This document shows positions 37,500 through 50,356 of a stretch of DNA of 64,000 nt, piece after piece. The notes under the pieces were generated by a model. The model was not told the DNA's origin, did no database searches, and saw only the letters and a program-made list of their open reading frames with translations. A program made the position numbers and the translations under genes. The first letter of the stretch is position 1; the number at the start of each line of letters is the position of its first letter. The stretch comes from Varroa destructor (lineage: Eukaryota; Arthropoda; Arachnida; Mesostigmata; Varroidae). The stretch lies in the NCBI RefSeq assembly GCF_002443255.2, contig NW_019211458.1:32979288-33043287 (forward strand), in the 5' to 3' direction.

Positions 37500-38970
37500 G
37501 GTCCCGCCTCCCGATCTTCCTACATCCGGAGGACTTTCTGGGCGGAATACGAACGACATCCCCCATAGATTTTCACTTGTAAAAGTGCTGAGCAAAAACC
37601 CTATCCAAAGCACGTGAGCGGTGCCCTTCTGCCATCAAAGACTTTAACCTGTCCGTGATCGTTGGATCACACACTCGATTTGGCCGTCTTACCATGGGTG
37701 TCCATTAGTCGTCTTGTTGTGTCCAATGTGATTCTGCCTGAGGTGATATGTGACCCCCGCAATATGAGATAAATCGCGTTGTCCGTCACGATGGCACCGA
37801 AGCCACCGAGGACGCACTGCGCAGCAGAGGGTTCAGATAACGGACAATCGGGTGCATGATCGACCAATACCAAGACCTAAAAAGCCTTACCGTCTGGGGT
37901 TTTAAGGAACTTATGGAGGTTATTCTTGCTTTTTCAAAGAGGCGTTTCCGGGGGGTGCATCGCGTCACCCTGAGTTTCGAGAATCTCCCGGACCCACATT
38001 GTAAACTCGGCCCCTATAAAAAAAGCGCCCGTTAGCGCCTGGCAACGTCTTTCCGAAGACAACATGCTCTGCTACCTCCTTCGAGTAAGAAGAAATGATG
38101 GCTTCGTTGACTGGTGGCAACAACGTTGAAGTGTTTCCCACGCATGCAACGGCCCAAACTACGGTTAAGCTGCAGGTCTCTGAGAAGTGGCATCTAGCCT
38201 CAGCGTCAGTCACACGGAGGCTAACGTAAGCAACAATTTGCCTGCGCTGCCCCTAGCCTGGTTTAGCTGGCGTACGTGTGTGACTTTGTTTCCAAATGCG
38301 TTCTCTGCCGAAGGCACAAGAGGTTTTCCCTTGACCTTGAATCGCAGCATTCGACAGGCTCGTCGTGGTTGGCGTCTCAAACAAGCTTTCCGCGTTGACC
38401 ACGACATCGAGTAGCCATCGTATGAAATCTCATATAAACTCTATAGGAGATTAGACTAAAAAAGCCCTTTGACCTCTCACGCGACGCAGGAGTCAGCAGG
38501 GTCCCCACCGCCTGAACCTTCTATCTGGGGAAAGCCCGACGGCCGTGATATTATATCCTAAATGCACCACTTCCTGAGTTGCACTAGTACATTTCTTTGG
38601 TTTAAACTGCAAAACAGCGAAGTCAACGGCAGCCAGTGCTTTTTGCAAATGAATCATGTGAGAGTTGAAGTCAAGTGAGTGGAGTACGATGTCGTCGAAG
38701 TAAATGAAAGCTAGTATTTGGACCCAAAGACCCAGCGGTTTTGCCTCTCAACCTCTGAAACATCGCGAGTGCGTTGGCAGGACCAAATGGCATATATTTG
38801 ATTAGGAAAATTCCCTGGCGTAGAGAATGCTCCCTTGCCATCCGGATGCACGCTGGTCTGTCAATATCCGTTGACCAGCTCTAGGGTTCTAAAATGGCGG
38901 ACGCCGGCGACGGCACCGATCCATGAGGGGAAGCAGGCATGCTGCTCGTTTCGTGATAGATTTCTGCCCG
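37500..38970 (-). pseudogene. Ty3/gypsy-type reverse transcriptase region, decayed
   Basis: Minus-strand reading with frameshifts gives the RT landmarks in order: TLELVNGY and KGAFSTPGNF (about 38820-38900), MPFGPANALAMFQRL (about 38750-38790), FDDIVLHS-like with a shift (about 38680-38700), then HLQKALAAVDFAVLQFKPKKC and HLGYNITAVGLSPD (about 38530-38660). Stops interrupt each. Below this, 37786-37968 and 37667-37873 may be the RT-RNase H connection, but this is weak. No LTRs or intact frames. A relic unable to move by itself. Confidence 0.75.
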
Positions 38971-39295
38971 CACTTATCGTCTCATCTTTTTCCTTACTTT
39001 TTAGTTACCTCAAAGTATCACGGGCTAAACAAGACCGGTATTGATGAATCTGCTCGGCTCCCTGAAGAGATAACCGGATCTCCCTCCATTTGTTGATGCT
39101 ATCTCTGTGGATCTACTCGTGACTCCTTTTATTTTCCCAGAGTAAGCAAAATCGGTATAACTAAGTCTGTCCGGTTCGGGATGTTTTGAGCAAGATCGGT
39201 ATGGATAAGCCTGCACAGCTCCTTAAACAGGTGGCTCTATTAGCCCACGCGAAACTGAAAAAGTGAAGAACCTCCTTTGTTGATAGGCTCGCTAT

Positions 39296-39410
39296 ATTTG
39301 CTTAGGACGACGTAACTTCTTACCCTCTTGGTAGGATACTTTCATTTCTTGCCCTCCTGACAGGGTAATATAATCTCTTACCCTCTTAATGGGGTAACTG
39401 CCTTTTTTTA
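39296..39410. repeat. Imperfect ~35-bp tandem repeat
   Basis: CTTACCCTC and similar phrases followed by a GGTA-type run recur three times (about 39318, 39348 and 39381) with mutations. Confidence 0.5.
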
Positions 39411-40823
39411 TAAACTGAAATTGTCAAAAGTGCCTTGCCCAGGATCCGATCCTGTGTGACGCTCTCGGCGCTGAAGAACAGCTTCTCTAGCCTGTCGTCA
39501 AGCGCGACCAAAACCGTCAAAAAGCGCTGGAACTCATACAGAAAGACTGAGCCCATCTTCGTCTTGCAATATATGGCGAGCGTAGCGTATCTATTAACCG
39601 TAAATGGATCGCAATAAGGCACAAATGGATCATCAGTGGTCCAGTTATAGTATTAGTGCAGCTTAGACTCCGATGACATATACATATGTATGCAAGGTGA
39701 GGGTAAGGGAATTCGCTGACCCTTTAAAGCACCATAAACTCAAGTGGATATTATCGGTGGTCAGTTTCACTAAAAACGCAATAACACGTATAAGGCGCTA
39801 ATGGCAAAGTAGTCAGAATGAAACTCCGAAGTTATTTGTAGGATCCGATGAAAAAAGAGACTTAGTGTAGAGAGCCATCTACTATGATCTAAGCGACGCT
39901 GAAGTCAAAAACGCCCATTTAGGACGCTACTTCTCATTGAGTGTGCCATTCTTTAGAAGCCGCGCTAAATAGCCAGAAAAATCAAACCAAGAGGGTCGCT
40001 ACCGTTTAACAGAGTTAAGAGGAGTATTAACATCGCATAACAAAAAAGCCAGCAAATAGCGTACGTTCGCTTCAGTCCCCTGATCTGGGAGCATTCTACT
40101 GAACTCATCTAAGAGAACCTCAAGGTAAGTCAGTTGTGTAGACTGAACAGGTTTTAGTCTGCTCTTCTCGTTTTTTTTTGCCGTAACCGCTACATGTATT
40201 TGCCAATGGATGCGTCGCAATTTGTCGAGGATGTAAAACACTAGTTTGGTTTGATAATTCTAGTCGAATTAATCCTACAACGGAACAAACCGGTGGCTGA
40301 GGTAAACCCGTAATCTTTTGCCACTGGTGCTTTGGTGGGAATAAGATGAAACGAACCACAACGAGTACATCGACATGCGGCAGTCCATCATGCTGTATGT
40401 TCTAATAACTTGTACCATGAGCTAACTGCAAGTTGCATACATGTCCGACACAAAAGCCTCTACAGATGATGTTCTGTAGGCTCATGTTATAGGACGCCTT
40501 CCTTGAGTCGAATCGTGCAAAAAAGAGTCGATACAAGTGTGGACACTATAAAATACATGTAAGCCCAAGTGATATTTGGAATCAGCATATGACACCAAAT
40601 ATAAGAACTTTCTTAACACAATAATAACCACGCTAGGTAACATAAGCATGAGTTCATTCCCCAAAGCACGCGCGTTAAACTGAAAGTCAGAAATTAAACT
40701 TTAACATACATTATCCATATACATATTCCAGTGACTGTAGATACCAGCTAGAGCCCGTGGCACGGCAAAACCTTTTGCCCCCAAGGAAAGGTGTATTCGG
40801 GAAAAAGTTCACCTTTAGACTGG
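39411..40823. other. Intergenic, possibly the rest of the retroelement
   Basis: If the gypsy relic is co-linear, its gag and protease should lie here on the minus strand. A frame at 39999-40359 has a Lys-rich, TCG-like stretch that could be a decayed zinc knuckle, but I cannot show the cysteines in register. Otherwise nothing. Confidence 0.3.
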
Positions 40824-41701
40824 TTACTGCCGTTGATTAATTACACAGACAATATCCCCATCATCTACTAGCACTCGAGCGTCTCCTTTTTCAACCGCTA
40901 TCGGATCCCCTTCAAAATGTCCGATGGCTCGTAAAACCTCGGATGAGGACAGCTCTAAGTGAAATGCTTCATCGTTCACATTCCCGAGCATCACCCTTAA
41001 CGATGTGCAAAGCTCGCTTGGGACTTGCTCAAATTGAGGTGCCCCTCCGATCAACTCCTACGATGCGAATTTCGTTACTATTACTCTATGATAAAAAGTA
41101 AAATAATGAAAAGTACATTTTGCCGTTTCGTTAGTTAAGCTAATATGTCGTTAGTAAAGCTGATGCCTTCGGGTAGCCTAACTATTAAACATGAGTTTAC
41201 TTCAGCATGAATAGCACATAGGAGCGCTTCTGTTCCATTGAGTCGATTTCTACTCGAAAAGATCATACCATTTGAATATTTCTGTCTTATCCCATACGAT
41301 AATTGTAAACATTTTAAACTCGTTGAATTTCTCCAGCTTTCGTACATAAAACCGTATTGCGAAAGTCATGAGTGTATCAGACGTGAAAAGTAAATATTTG
41401 AGTATACTTTGGAAATACATAAGTCTGCTTTTGCCACCTTCCTAAGTTTTCAGATCTTACTCCATTGATAACTATAGTAATAATCAATTTATTCAGTTAT
41501 ACATAGAAACAGCATATACATAGAAGCGTTAACACTTACTCGATCCATAATGGCGATTCTGTCCGTCTGTTCTCGGTCACATTCAACACCGTCCTCAATA
41601 GCTGCCTCCTTGAATCCTTTTGCCGAGGCAGAAACGATAGCCCACAGAAAGGTGTTAAATACTGTATAATGTTCTAATAGATATTTTTCTAGATCGAACA
41701 T
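40824..41701 (-). CDS. Alternative model: small 131-aa protein
   Basis: ATG at 41701 opens 54 codons (MFDLEKYLLEHY...) to donor ATCGA/GTAAGT at 41540. Joined in phase 0 to 41057-40824 (acceptor GCATCGTAG), it gives 131 aa, acidic, with a FEGDPIAVEKGD and VDDGDIVCV tail. This competes with the model in which an acceptor at 41617 makes the same sequence the 3' end of the zinc-finger gene. I cannot choose without transcripts. No known family. Confidence 0.35.
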
Positions 41702-44700
41702 CCTGAGTGCTCAAGTCTATTTCATCTATCTATATCAAGAAGTAATATAGATATTTATCATTTGCAGTATATTGTTCTCGTTTTTACCACATCGTTTCAT
41801 TCTATGGCATTTAATAGACATCTCCCACTTCAAAAGTTATCTATTTTTCTTACACAGTATTGTACGAAGACTATTATAATAATGAAAGGGTTTGTTCGGG
41901 ATCTTTCCTAATATCGTGTACGAAAGCCAGCGTCAAGTTACCGCAATATGATCGTACTTTTGAACTGTTAATGCGGAGCCTTATGACACGAATGAATATC
42001 AGCTCTAGGTTAACAATTTTCCAGACCCTGTTAGTAAGGCTGCCTCAATTTACTTGGTATCACTACCACAAATATCTATTAGCCCTTTAATCTACCAACA
42101 AATAAAATAACAAGCAGATCATTCTTAAAACGAAAAGTCTTTGAAGCTACAGCCACCAGGACTGATAGTTTTTTTTTTTTTGTTTCGTCTAAAATTTGCT
42201 CTCTATATAGTGTAGGCTCCTATTAGTTTCCACTCCATTTAGGGTTTGTGAAGGATACTCTATTTGATGAACATGCACATCAGAACTATTTATAAAAACA
42301 GATAATCTTACTGTTTGTTGAAGTTTTTATTAGTTTTCCCGAGCCCATAGGGGTTACGTCCGTTGTTTCGGTTTGTGCCTTTATTGAAGAACTCAATTGG
42401 TGAGGCATGGCTGTAGCCAGGCATTCCGTCGATAGTTCTTGGCACCCCGGAGCTTCTTGTTGACTGGGGGAGTCACAAAGCATATGGCGTACTTACAGGT
42501 AGGTTAGCCTGCATTAGCTGATATCCGCTGACTGACATTATGAAGTATGCTATTCTAATCATTTGAAACTTCATATATGGCTTCATTCACTATCATTATC
42601 ATTTATGTAATCGAGACTCGTTAAAAAGAGACCGCACTTGTACAGTGGTAAATTTCGTTTACAGCGGTAAATTGCTTCGTTTTATGCAAAAAAAAAAAAC
42701 TTAACCCTAAGATTCGGCTTGTCCTGGTCAAGGGATAAGCGATCAACATCGAATCGTTATATTACTACCTCTTGGCAATTGCCGATTATCTATATTTATT
42801 TTTGTCTTTTTTTCGAATATGCGTCTTATACAGCTGAACAAGCAAATGGTTGCTTTCATTTTGTATTCGTAATATAGTGGCTAGGTTTCGTGAATTTCGT
42901 TTTGTAAAAAGACTTTGTTAAATTTTCCTATTCTAATTTAAGGTAGATAGGATAAGATTGACGTTCTAATAACTACGCTTTCTAAGACCAGAAGGTCCAA
43001 GCTAAATTATCGACATTTGCCCATTTGGGAACCCAACTAATAAACGATCGCAACGAGACCTTAAGTATAATATGTAGTGATTGTTCGCGGTGTACTCGAT
43101 TTGAGGAGTCCACTATATAGATATATAGAGCGCACTCCAAAGCAGTAACTACTAACTGCGAAACACAGACAAAAAGTCGAAATGAATGTAAGACACTTCA
43201 ATTTGGCCGTTATCGAAACAAAAAAAAACCTATCTATGATCTTGTGAAATATAGTCGCAGCTACCTGTAATGCTTTTCACACGCTAGTTAGGCCGCGGGT
43301 AAGAAGATAGATAGTTACGCAAGATGCAGATATAATTATGGAAAAAGCAAACAGGAATATATATGGATAAATCGATTATATACATTCACGCAATGAACTT
43401 TCAAATAACTTGACCACTAACATATGATCGCACTTTGGGAGAAAGCACGTAATACGTTCATTGTCTCTTTTAAAAAAGCAGAGAAGACGAAGCATGATTA
43501 ACTTAGATCTACCGCAGTACGGTATAAACCATGCGCAGTATCCTTACTTACTTAAATTACCGTTCATATACCAACCTGGCAGACTTCGGAGCGCCACTTG
43601 TATCTAGTAACGAATTTTCATCGTATATAATAGGATCCATTTTTTCGCTGGTTGCGTTCGTGGAAATGTCGCAGTGATATTGTTCTCGTCCTTCAGTGAC
43701 AATGTACTTGTTAGTGGATGAAGCTCCGTTAATTGTAGCATTTTGCATGGCATAGGGCTCAGGAAGTCGTTCTAATTGTTGAGTAGGCATTTTTTTTGCC
43801 CCCAGTGTCATATTTTGCCAGTGGTCATTTGCAGGCAACGCTATGATGTCGTTATTAGTACTACTGTGGTGGCCTGCTTCTTGCCTAATCTTCATCGTAA
43901 AATTTTCGGATTGAAGCTGCTGTTGGACGCCACTACCGATGAACACCTCCGTGCCGCCCTGATTACTCTCGAGCGTTCCTGTCGTCGACGAGAATCCAGC
44001 GTTTAGAATTGGGTGGGTCGTGAAAGCGTTGAGGCGATCCCTGTCACCTTCGATCGAGTTTTTCGGCAGCAATGACTGCCAGCCCTCGTACCTACTTATC
44101 GTATGTACATCTTTAGATTGGCAGCCCTGACCGGTGCAGTAAACGGCAGAACCGTCTTGCACTTCCATTTTAACATTCTCCCTGCCGTACAGATAGTACG
44201 CGTGATCTGAGCTCTGGGATGTAGTTAGCGCATGTATGTTACTGCCGTAGATTTGCGAACCGCTGAAAGATGGCCACCAATGCGTGCGGTTGTAAACGGG
44301 ACCACCAATGTCACAACCATGACCTAAACGCAACACAGTCTTATTGTTTCGGATCACTTTTTCTAACCAAATTAATCCAAAGCGTAAAATAAAAGTGAAA
44401 TTTCCCGCTGAGCAGATATAAAAAGCTGACGATTAATAGAGCTAACCTCAGGAGGACAGTTTAGACACCTATAGGTCGTTCGCGTTCTGTATTATGTAAT
44501 ATCAGTATGGTCGGAAATAATGCATTCAAAGATAAAGTTCTTCCAGAAGAAATTTAGTGCAAACGCTTCTCACCCACTTCTAAATGAGCAATCATGTCGT
44601 ATCTACTGTCCGCTTGATATCCGCACATTTCGCATTGTAATAAGTAGCGATTCCATCCATTGGCTGATTGACCTACGAACTCGTTGTTCCACGACTGAGA

Positions 44701-45468
44701 TGAACTGCAGATCAATGGGCCAGACAATTTTGGCAAGGTTGACGCTGCGTATTGACTCTGGTTCATATATTCCTGACCTGAATATGTCCCCATATTCCGT
44801 ATGGATGTGCTGTTTAAATGAAGTGGCAAATTATTATATTTAACCAGCTCTAGGGAGTCGTGCATCGATGCCCCTCCGCTGTAGCCTAATGTCAGGGGGC
44901 CATAGCATCGTTCAACTAACTGGGAAGAATTTGCATACTGAGACATCGGCAGCGTCTGATTTAGTTTAGGGAATTTAACGTTTTCCGTGACAGGACTCAT
45001 AGTCGTCAGGGGTGGTGCATTAGGGTTTACTCCCCCCACATTTGCATCATTGCTGTACGTCTTATGAGAGATCTGTTCGTTCGTTTGGACAGTTCGAACC
45101 GCCGGCCTCGGATGTTGCCCCAACAGCGAAGCCGGTTGTGTAATCCCATGAGGTACTTGGGTAGCATTTAAAAAGTCGTTGTTAAAGATACTTGTGACGC
45201 TTGGTAGCCGGGGTTGGGTGTGTGGCCGCCGAGGCTTTTGATGTTTTAAAGGTTTGCATCGGGGCGGATTTCGGTGTATGTTATGTACTTTGCGTAAATG
45301 TATGGTGACGCCTTTCTGCGACAACGATGAAAAATTGCATAGCTCACAGGGAAAGAGTGGCTGCGTTTGTGGAGTCCAACAGGACACCGTCGGACGGCCT
45401 TTCTCGTCTTCCATAAAATGGGTTTCAACTTTTGTCCAAGGTATCGCCGTCCGCCGCAACAACACAAA
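40824..45468 (-). CDS. C2H2 zinc-finger protein, five visible exons, 5' incomplete
   Basis: Proposed exons, all minus: 45468-44574, 44323-43561, 42463-42312, 41616-41540 and 41057-40824, joined in phases 1, 2, 1 and 0, each matching, for 706 codons plus stop. The first starts at a strong acceptor (CTACTTCCTTGTTATAG) without an ATG, so upstream exons exist. Finger 1 is C41-x2-C44-x12-H57-x4-H62. Finger 2 is C279-x2-C282-x12-H295-x4-H300, and its last histidine comes from the next exon. The rest is Asn/Gln/Ser/Thr-rich, typical of a transcription factor's disordered regions, with an acidic C-terminus (GDPIAVEKGD, VDDGDIVCVI). The spacing of two separated fingers does not identify a family. The last two exons could instead be a separate 131-aa gene beginning with the ATG at 41701. 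Confidence 0.6.
43561..44323 (-). other. Exon 2 of the zinc-finger gene
   Basis: Acceptor TGTTGCGTTTAG, donor GAACG/GTAATT. Its first codons (GHGCDIGG after joining) supply the fourth zinc ligand of finger 2. The rest is low-complexity, polar and Gln/Asn/Thr-rich, with several N-x-S/T motifs that are irrelevant for a nuclear protein. Confidence 0.65.
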
Positions 45469-45499
45469 CTATAACAAGGAAGTAGAAAAAAACATGTTA

Positions 45500-47756
45500 A
45501 ATAACTGGCCTTTATGCAGAAGTATCTTCAGCCCTGAGGAAAATAGTCTGTATTAAATTCATCAGGTTGGATTTACAGACGCTAGTAGATATTTGATTGC
45601 ATTACAGATTAAATTAATAGGATGTAATATCCCTTTACGAGCCTCATACCTTTAGTAAAGTTACTATTATTTTATAAGCGAGTTAGCTTCATTCCTTTCT
45701 CGTCACTTAGGATCTTCAAGTGAGGCGGTACTTGATTGAATTCAGGTGTTTGTCTGACGTTTTAAGCTCTTATCTGATAAACAATATAACCTCAGACAGT
45801 ATAAGCAATGGACTATGAGAATCATTTGCAAGTTACTCTATCCGATCTAGCAGTTATACTCTACAAACTCGTCTATCTTTGGAGAGATATGAGAAATCAA
45901 TTAGGATCAATGTGTATTATATACGCTGCCAAGAAAACACTTACCTTGGCAAAATCTGTGTTCATGCACTTCTGTGTCCCACAAGAAAAACATCGGCAAT
46001 TGCGGATATTTCTTTGGTTTTTGCTTATTCATAAATTGTCAAAATTCTTATAGTTACATTTTGGTCTACCCATTTCACGGAGAGTTTTTTAGGCGACGCT
46101 AAGTCAACCGCAGATTAGCAGCTATTGTAAATATAACGGCTGCCTTCGGTGTCAAGGAGAACTTTTTCGCGTATCAGGCAGTTCTGAGCCTACAAATATC
46201 CTACAGAAAGCTTACGACACTTTACCCTAAGCTATGATTACATAATTGAATCTATTTTAAAAGTGCAAGAACCAGCACTTATTCTTCCACTCCACTATTT
46301 GAAGGCCTTTTTTTTATCATTGGAGTTCTACATCGTTTGCTGTTTCTTCCCACACGTTAAATATTGACTCTGCGGTCTTCCGTGATGTTGTCCCGAAAAA
46401 ATATTGTTTGCCTTAAAAAGCTGCCAAAAGCAATGCTTGTGCTTTAATTTTTGTTTTTTTTTTTTTTTGTAGTATTCGACACTGTCAATTTCGTCTCGAT
46501 ACCACTGTTATTTGGGGCTTTTTGCCTAATCCAATTTGCACTCTACAGCATTTCCTTGCGATAGCTAAATTCTCGAGGGTCATTTTCTAAACAAAATCAA
46601 AGTTTCAAAGACAGGTATGTCTGCCATTTAATGCAATAAGCAGCTAAGATTTCAACGCCTTATGATCACATATCTCATATTCGACATAAGAAACATGGTT
46701 GCCTACGTCAGTCATACATCAGCTGGAATAGATTGACGTTTTTACTGCCGGGCGCATATATGTATGACTTAAAAAGGGTTCAGAGTAACTAGACGAAACG
46801 ATCGTGTCGTGAGTTGTGATCTTCGAGGCTCTACGTTCAGTCACTGTCACAGTGGCAAAACAAATAAAGTTAGTGTAGTTATTCTCTGTAAACAAATAAC
46901 AGCTTTATCTATCTATAAACACATCTCGCTTTATTACTCTAGAAAATAGCTGGACGGTAGCTGAATGTCGGTTTTTTTTCCCTGCAAATATTCGAGACGG
47001 TAGTAAAACTAAATATATAACTGTTTGATATGTATAGCTCGTTTTGTTCTTTGTTTCGTTTCAATGTCGTATATATATATATATATATATATATAATCAC
47101 TGGAGGAAATGCAATAGAAAAAGAGGTGATGCGAAAAGTTGACTACGGTCGCCTATAGACTCGGCTGCATTGTTGACAAATGCTTCATCGCAGGAAGAGA
47201 TACAACGCAAACGTTTAAAACCACAACGATGCACTCTATTATGCCAAAACAGAACGATTATAGATGCACTACATTTATCTAGATAGCGAAGAGAAGCACG
47301 CGCGGCAATTTTGCACGCTCTAAATTTGGCTATTACGCCGCTCCCTAACGTGATCGAGCGACGGCGTCTAAGTAGGCGTTTAGAGATGATGGGAATGATT
47401 CTGCAGTGATACGACATGTGAAAATCATGTTAAACTACATCTAGTTCTGGGCCAGTAATCTATCGCTACCTTGACGTAGCGGATCAAAACTAAGAGTGAT
47501 CATTTCTTACCTTCAGGTCAAGCGAAGCCAAAGTAACCTATTAATTGGCATATGGAATTGGTTGCAAGTGTTGTATTTATTACAAAGATACGTTTGTAGC
47601 GGCACACAAACATTTACACAGCGTACGCACTAATCTTCGAAGACTAACAAGTTTGCGTCGGGGAATCGACGAGCCCGCCACGGGCCCGGGAAGATGTTAA
47701 CAACAAGCACCCAGTAATAGAGTGAAGATGGAAAACAAGAACCCAAGTATTCACAC
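45500..47756. other. Probable intron/intergenic region
   Basis: No convincing exon. It contains a poly-T run (46447-46468), an (AT)n tract (47070-47095) and a minus frame at 47097-47417 of basic, Cys-containing composition that I could not splice into either neighbour. Confidence 0.35.
47070..47095. repeat. (AT)n microsatellite
   Basis: Thirteen AT repeats. Confidence 0.95.
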
Positions 47757-48607
47757 CGTTCTCTATACTATCATCAATAACAGTTTCGATAAATTTTCTT
47801 CGACTCGTACTATCCAAATGATGCTGGCCAAATGATTCTGATAGGCCGGAGCCCTGGCGACACGTATCTGCAAATGGCATGTCGACATTCGAGTCGAGCA
47901 GCATCAGATCGATTACGTTGATCGCTGCTGATTCACTTGAAAAGTTTAGTGTTACATCTGTGTTCAGGCGTCATGGTTCGGATAGAACTATTAGATATTT
48001 TCATGGTAGTGAAAGCTAAATTCTATTTAGCAACGGAAAGACAAATCATGGCGGGTTGCGATCACTCGATATGAGCGCTAATATAGTTTTCGAAATTGTT
48101 CAAACGGCCCTTGCTCATCGTCATCTAGTCCGCCCCCCGACGCTGAACCGAAGCTATCAACTAGTTTCGTCTTCTGATTACTATCGGCTCGCCCTAGACG
48201 ATCTCGAGCTAATGAACATTTCAATTTGGAATTTCCTCTATTCCTTTCAGGTAGGGCGGCGTCTAACAGTTCAGTGCTCATCTAAAGCTAGCGGAAACGT
48301 TATAACCGAATGGTTTGAATTCATTGTACTATTATATACTATATAATTGCTTATTTATTGATAATGATTCGTCTAGGGAAGTCCGTTGTTTATGGTTTGG
48401 TACCGTTATGTCGCCACTAGCTTCTGGCTCCGTGGCGGTACCGATGTTGTGCATAACGTTATATAAGGAAAACCCGTAAACCTCCGAGTTGTTGGGGGAG
48501 TAACGTAATGCCCAGCTTTCATAACGCGCTGGGACAACGTTGGGTGGAGTAGAAGTTCCATGCTTTAAGTTATTGTCATTGGACAAGTTGAGGTAAACGT
48601 GGGTCGA
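47757..48607 (-). CDS. Candidate upstream exons (unrecognised, perhaps of the zinc-finger gene)
   Basis: Three minus-strand stretches can be joined in matching phase: 48607-48404 (acceptor GCTATAG, donor ACG/GTACCA), 48281-48182 (acceptor GCTTTAG, donor GATA/GTAATC) and 47957-47757 (acceptor GAACACAG, donor ACG/GTGTGA). Their products are polar, Asn/Ser/Asp-rich and without obvious domains (NVMHNIGTATEP, ESFGQHHLDSTSRR). They lie upstream of, and in the same direction as, the 5'-incomplete zinc-finger gene, but the last phase (1) does not fit its first visible exon (0), so another exon would be needed. The frame at 48281-48078 may also simply continue to its stop with an acidic tail (GGGLDDDEQG). 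Weak donors lower confidence. Confidence 0.33.
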
Positions 48608-50079
48608 CTATAGCGTAGCAGCTTAGCCAACCGGCAGGAAAAAATGACTCCGAATGAAAAAAAGCCAGCTTTATAGTGAACGCAATTCTATCCAGTTGAC
48701 TCTTTTGCTGATTGCAAAACGTCTACCTATCTAAATCTCAAATCACCATTGCCCACTCGGGATATTTACGTAGATAATGCCTTGAGGCATTATTTGCTGT
48801 ACTATCATTCAGCTTGTCAATCCGAGGACAAAGCTGGCATATGGTTCCAGTAAGCCCAGCAGCTATCCATATCAGATGTTTTTGCGAATTACATTTTTAG
48901 CGCGTGTAGAACGCACATGAGTGCACACTGTTCTAGTTAATTGCTGATCTGCCTAGCATTATCCTTTTTTTTTTTTTTTTCAAAATCTTCGTTACTACCA
49001 GTCTTCCCGTTTGTTTCAGCCGGGTGACTGCAAGGAAAAGTGTAATAAAAACTGTAAGGAAAATAATCTGAGCTGAATGAGCTGCTCATCGACGCACGCA
49101 CGCAGACGCCCACCACGTGCAAACTGATACTCACTTATTTCAGTGCACTTTGGCGGAAACTTTATAGCCTGCGACTACGAAATAGCATTTCCTTGCATGG
49201 ATTTGTTGGCATTTACCTCGGAACATATCGGTTGGAAGGCGGCCTTATCTCTTTGTCAAGTAAATCTCGGCCATTTCCTTGCCGAAATCATGTTATGCTA
49301 GCACAAATATGCCTATATCCGAATGCTTTGTTAGCAGTAACGGTAGCACTCATTTTGTTCGATAGAAGTCTTCTAGACACTCGTTATCTCTTTGTAGTTA
49401 TGTCGTTTCTGCGACACAGCCAGCCACAAATCCATAATAAATAACCAAATAGATTCTGATTCTACATTGCACGCTTCATATACGTAGGACATCTTTTTTC
49501 TTTGGAGAGCTTGTCGAGTATCAAGAACTACGGGGGCTCAAGGCACTAAACTGGTAGTAATTATGACCACAATATACCTGGCGATTTGTTCTAGATGCCC
49601 ATACGACATATTAGATAGCAAAGATTCAATCAGATGGTGCTCCATCACGTATTAGGAACGAAGGAGGAAGCTAAATTCTGTTTGAATAGTTTCGCTCAGC
49701 TTTATGTTGTCTGACATGATGCGCTCGTTTACGGTTCTGCACTTCGAATCTATTATGTCCAACACACTACTATAGCTAATGTATAATAATGTTTCCAAAT
49801 ATAAACAGAACCTTTGAGTTTAAGGCTGGCCGCAGAGCTTTCAATTACTGTGATCAAACTCTATCCTGTAGGCCTTGTTACGACGCTACTGATTGTAGAT
49901 AGAAGTTAGCTATGATAGGATAAAGACTAAATACAAACGACTGTGTAGTCGAACATAACTAAGCATGCTTGATGCCCTTTAAAATGGGTACGAATTGTAT
50001 GAAAAGATAAAGAGTACTCGAAATTACTAAACGATATTACCACTATTCAGAAGAATAATCGTATTTTTGTCAAGCCTGT
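48608..50079. other. Intergenic, nothing recognised
   Basis: A poly-T run at 48965-48980 and short frames on both strands without motifs. Confidence 0.35.
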
Positions 50080-50310
50080 TCAAAGTGGCTCGTGTGCCAT
50101 TTTTTGTAAAGCTGCCAACAGTATCATCATTGTTTCGTTTCGATGAGTATCTAGAAAGACTGCCAATTGATTGATTAATCCAGCCTTAATACTAGTTGTT
50201 TGAGGAAAGTTCTCTACGGAACTTTCCTCAAGCGTAAAGTCGTCCATCATCGCAGTGCTATCACCCTTCTGCAATCGAATAGCTCGTTTGCGCCAATTAT
50301 TGTACATCAC
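50080..50310 (-). CDS. Possible small exon or gene, unrecognised
   Basis: A minus-strand frame with ATG at 50307 and a 75-residue product with coding-like composition: basic start, acidic middle (DDFTLEESSVE), then a hydrophobic amphipathic stretch (INQLAVFLD, MMILLAALQKM). No clear splice sites and no known family. A perfect 13-bp inverted repeat lies inside it. Confidence 0.25.
   Translation of the reverse strand: MMYNNWRKRAIRLQKGDSTAMMDDFTLEESSVENFPQTTSIKAGLINQLAVFLDTHRNETMMILLAALQKMAHEPL
50200..50232. repeat. Perfect 13-bp inverted repeat
   Basis: TTGAGGAAAGTTC and GAACTTTCCTCAA around a 6-base loop. Confidence 0.85.
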
Positions 50311-50356
50311 AGCTTTACGCTCGGCTTACGGCATCACAGCTAAACGCACGGCCTAG
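50303..50356. repeat. ~27-bp tandem duplication, imperfect
   Basis: CATCACAGCTTTACGCTCGG is followed directly by CATCACAGCTAAACGCACGG. Confidence 0.8.

Noticed and set aside
48056..48346. Plus-strand 96-codon frame with a TTTCAG inside
   Set aside because: The minus-strand reading has better splice-phase chaining; probably a shadow.
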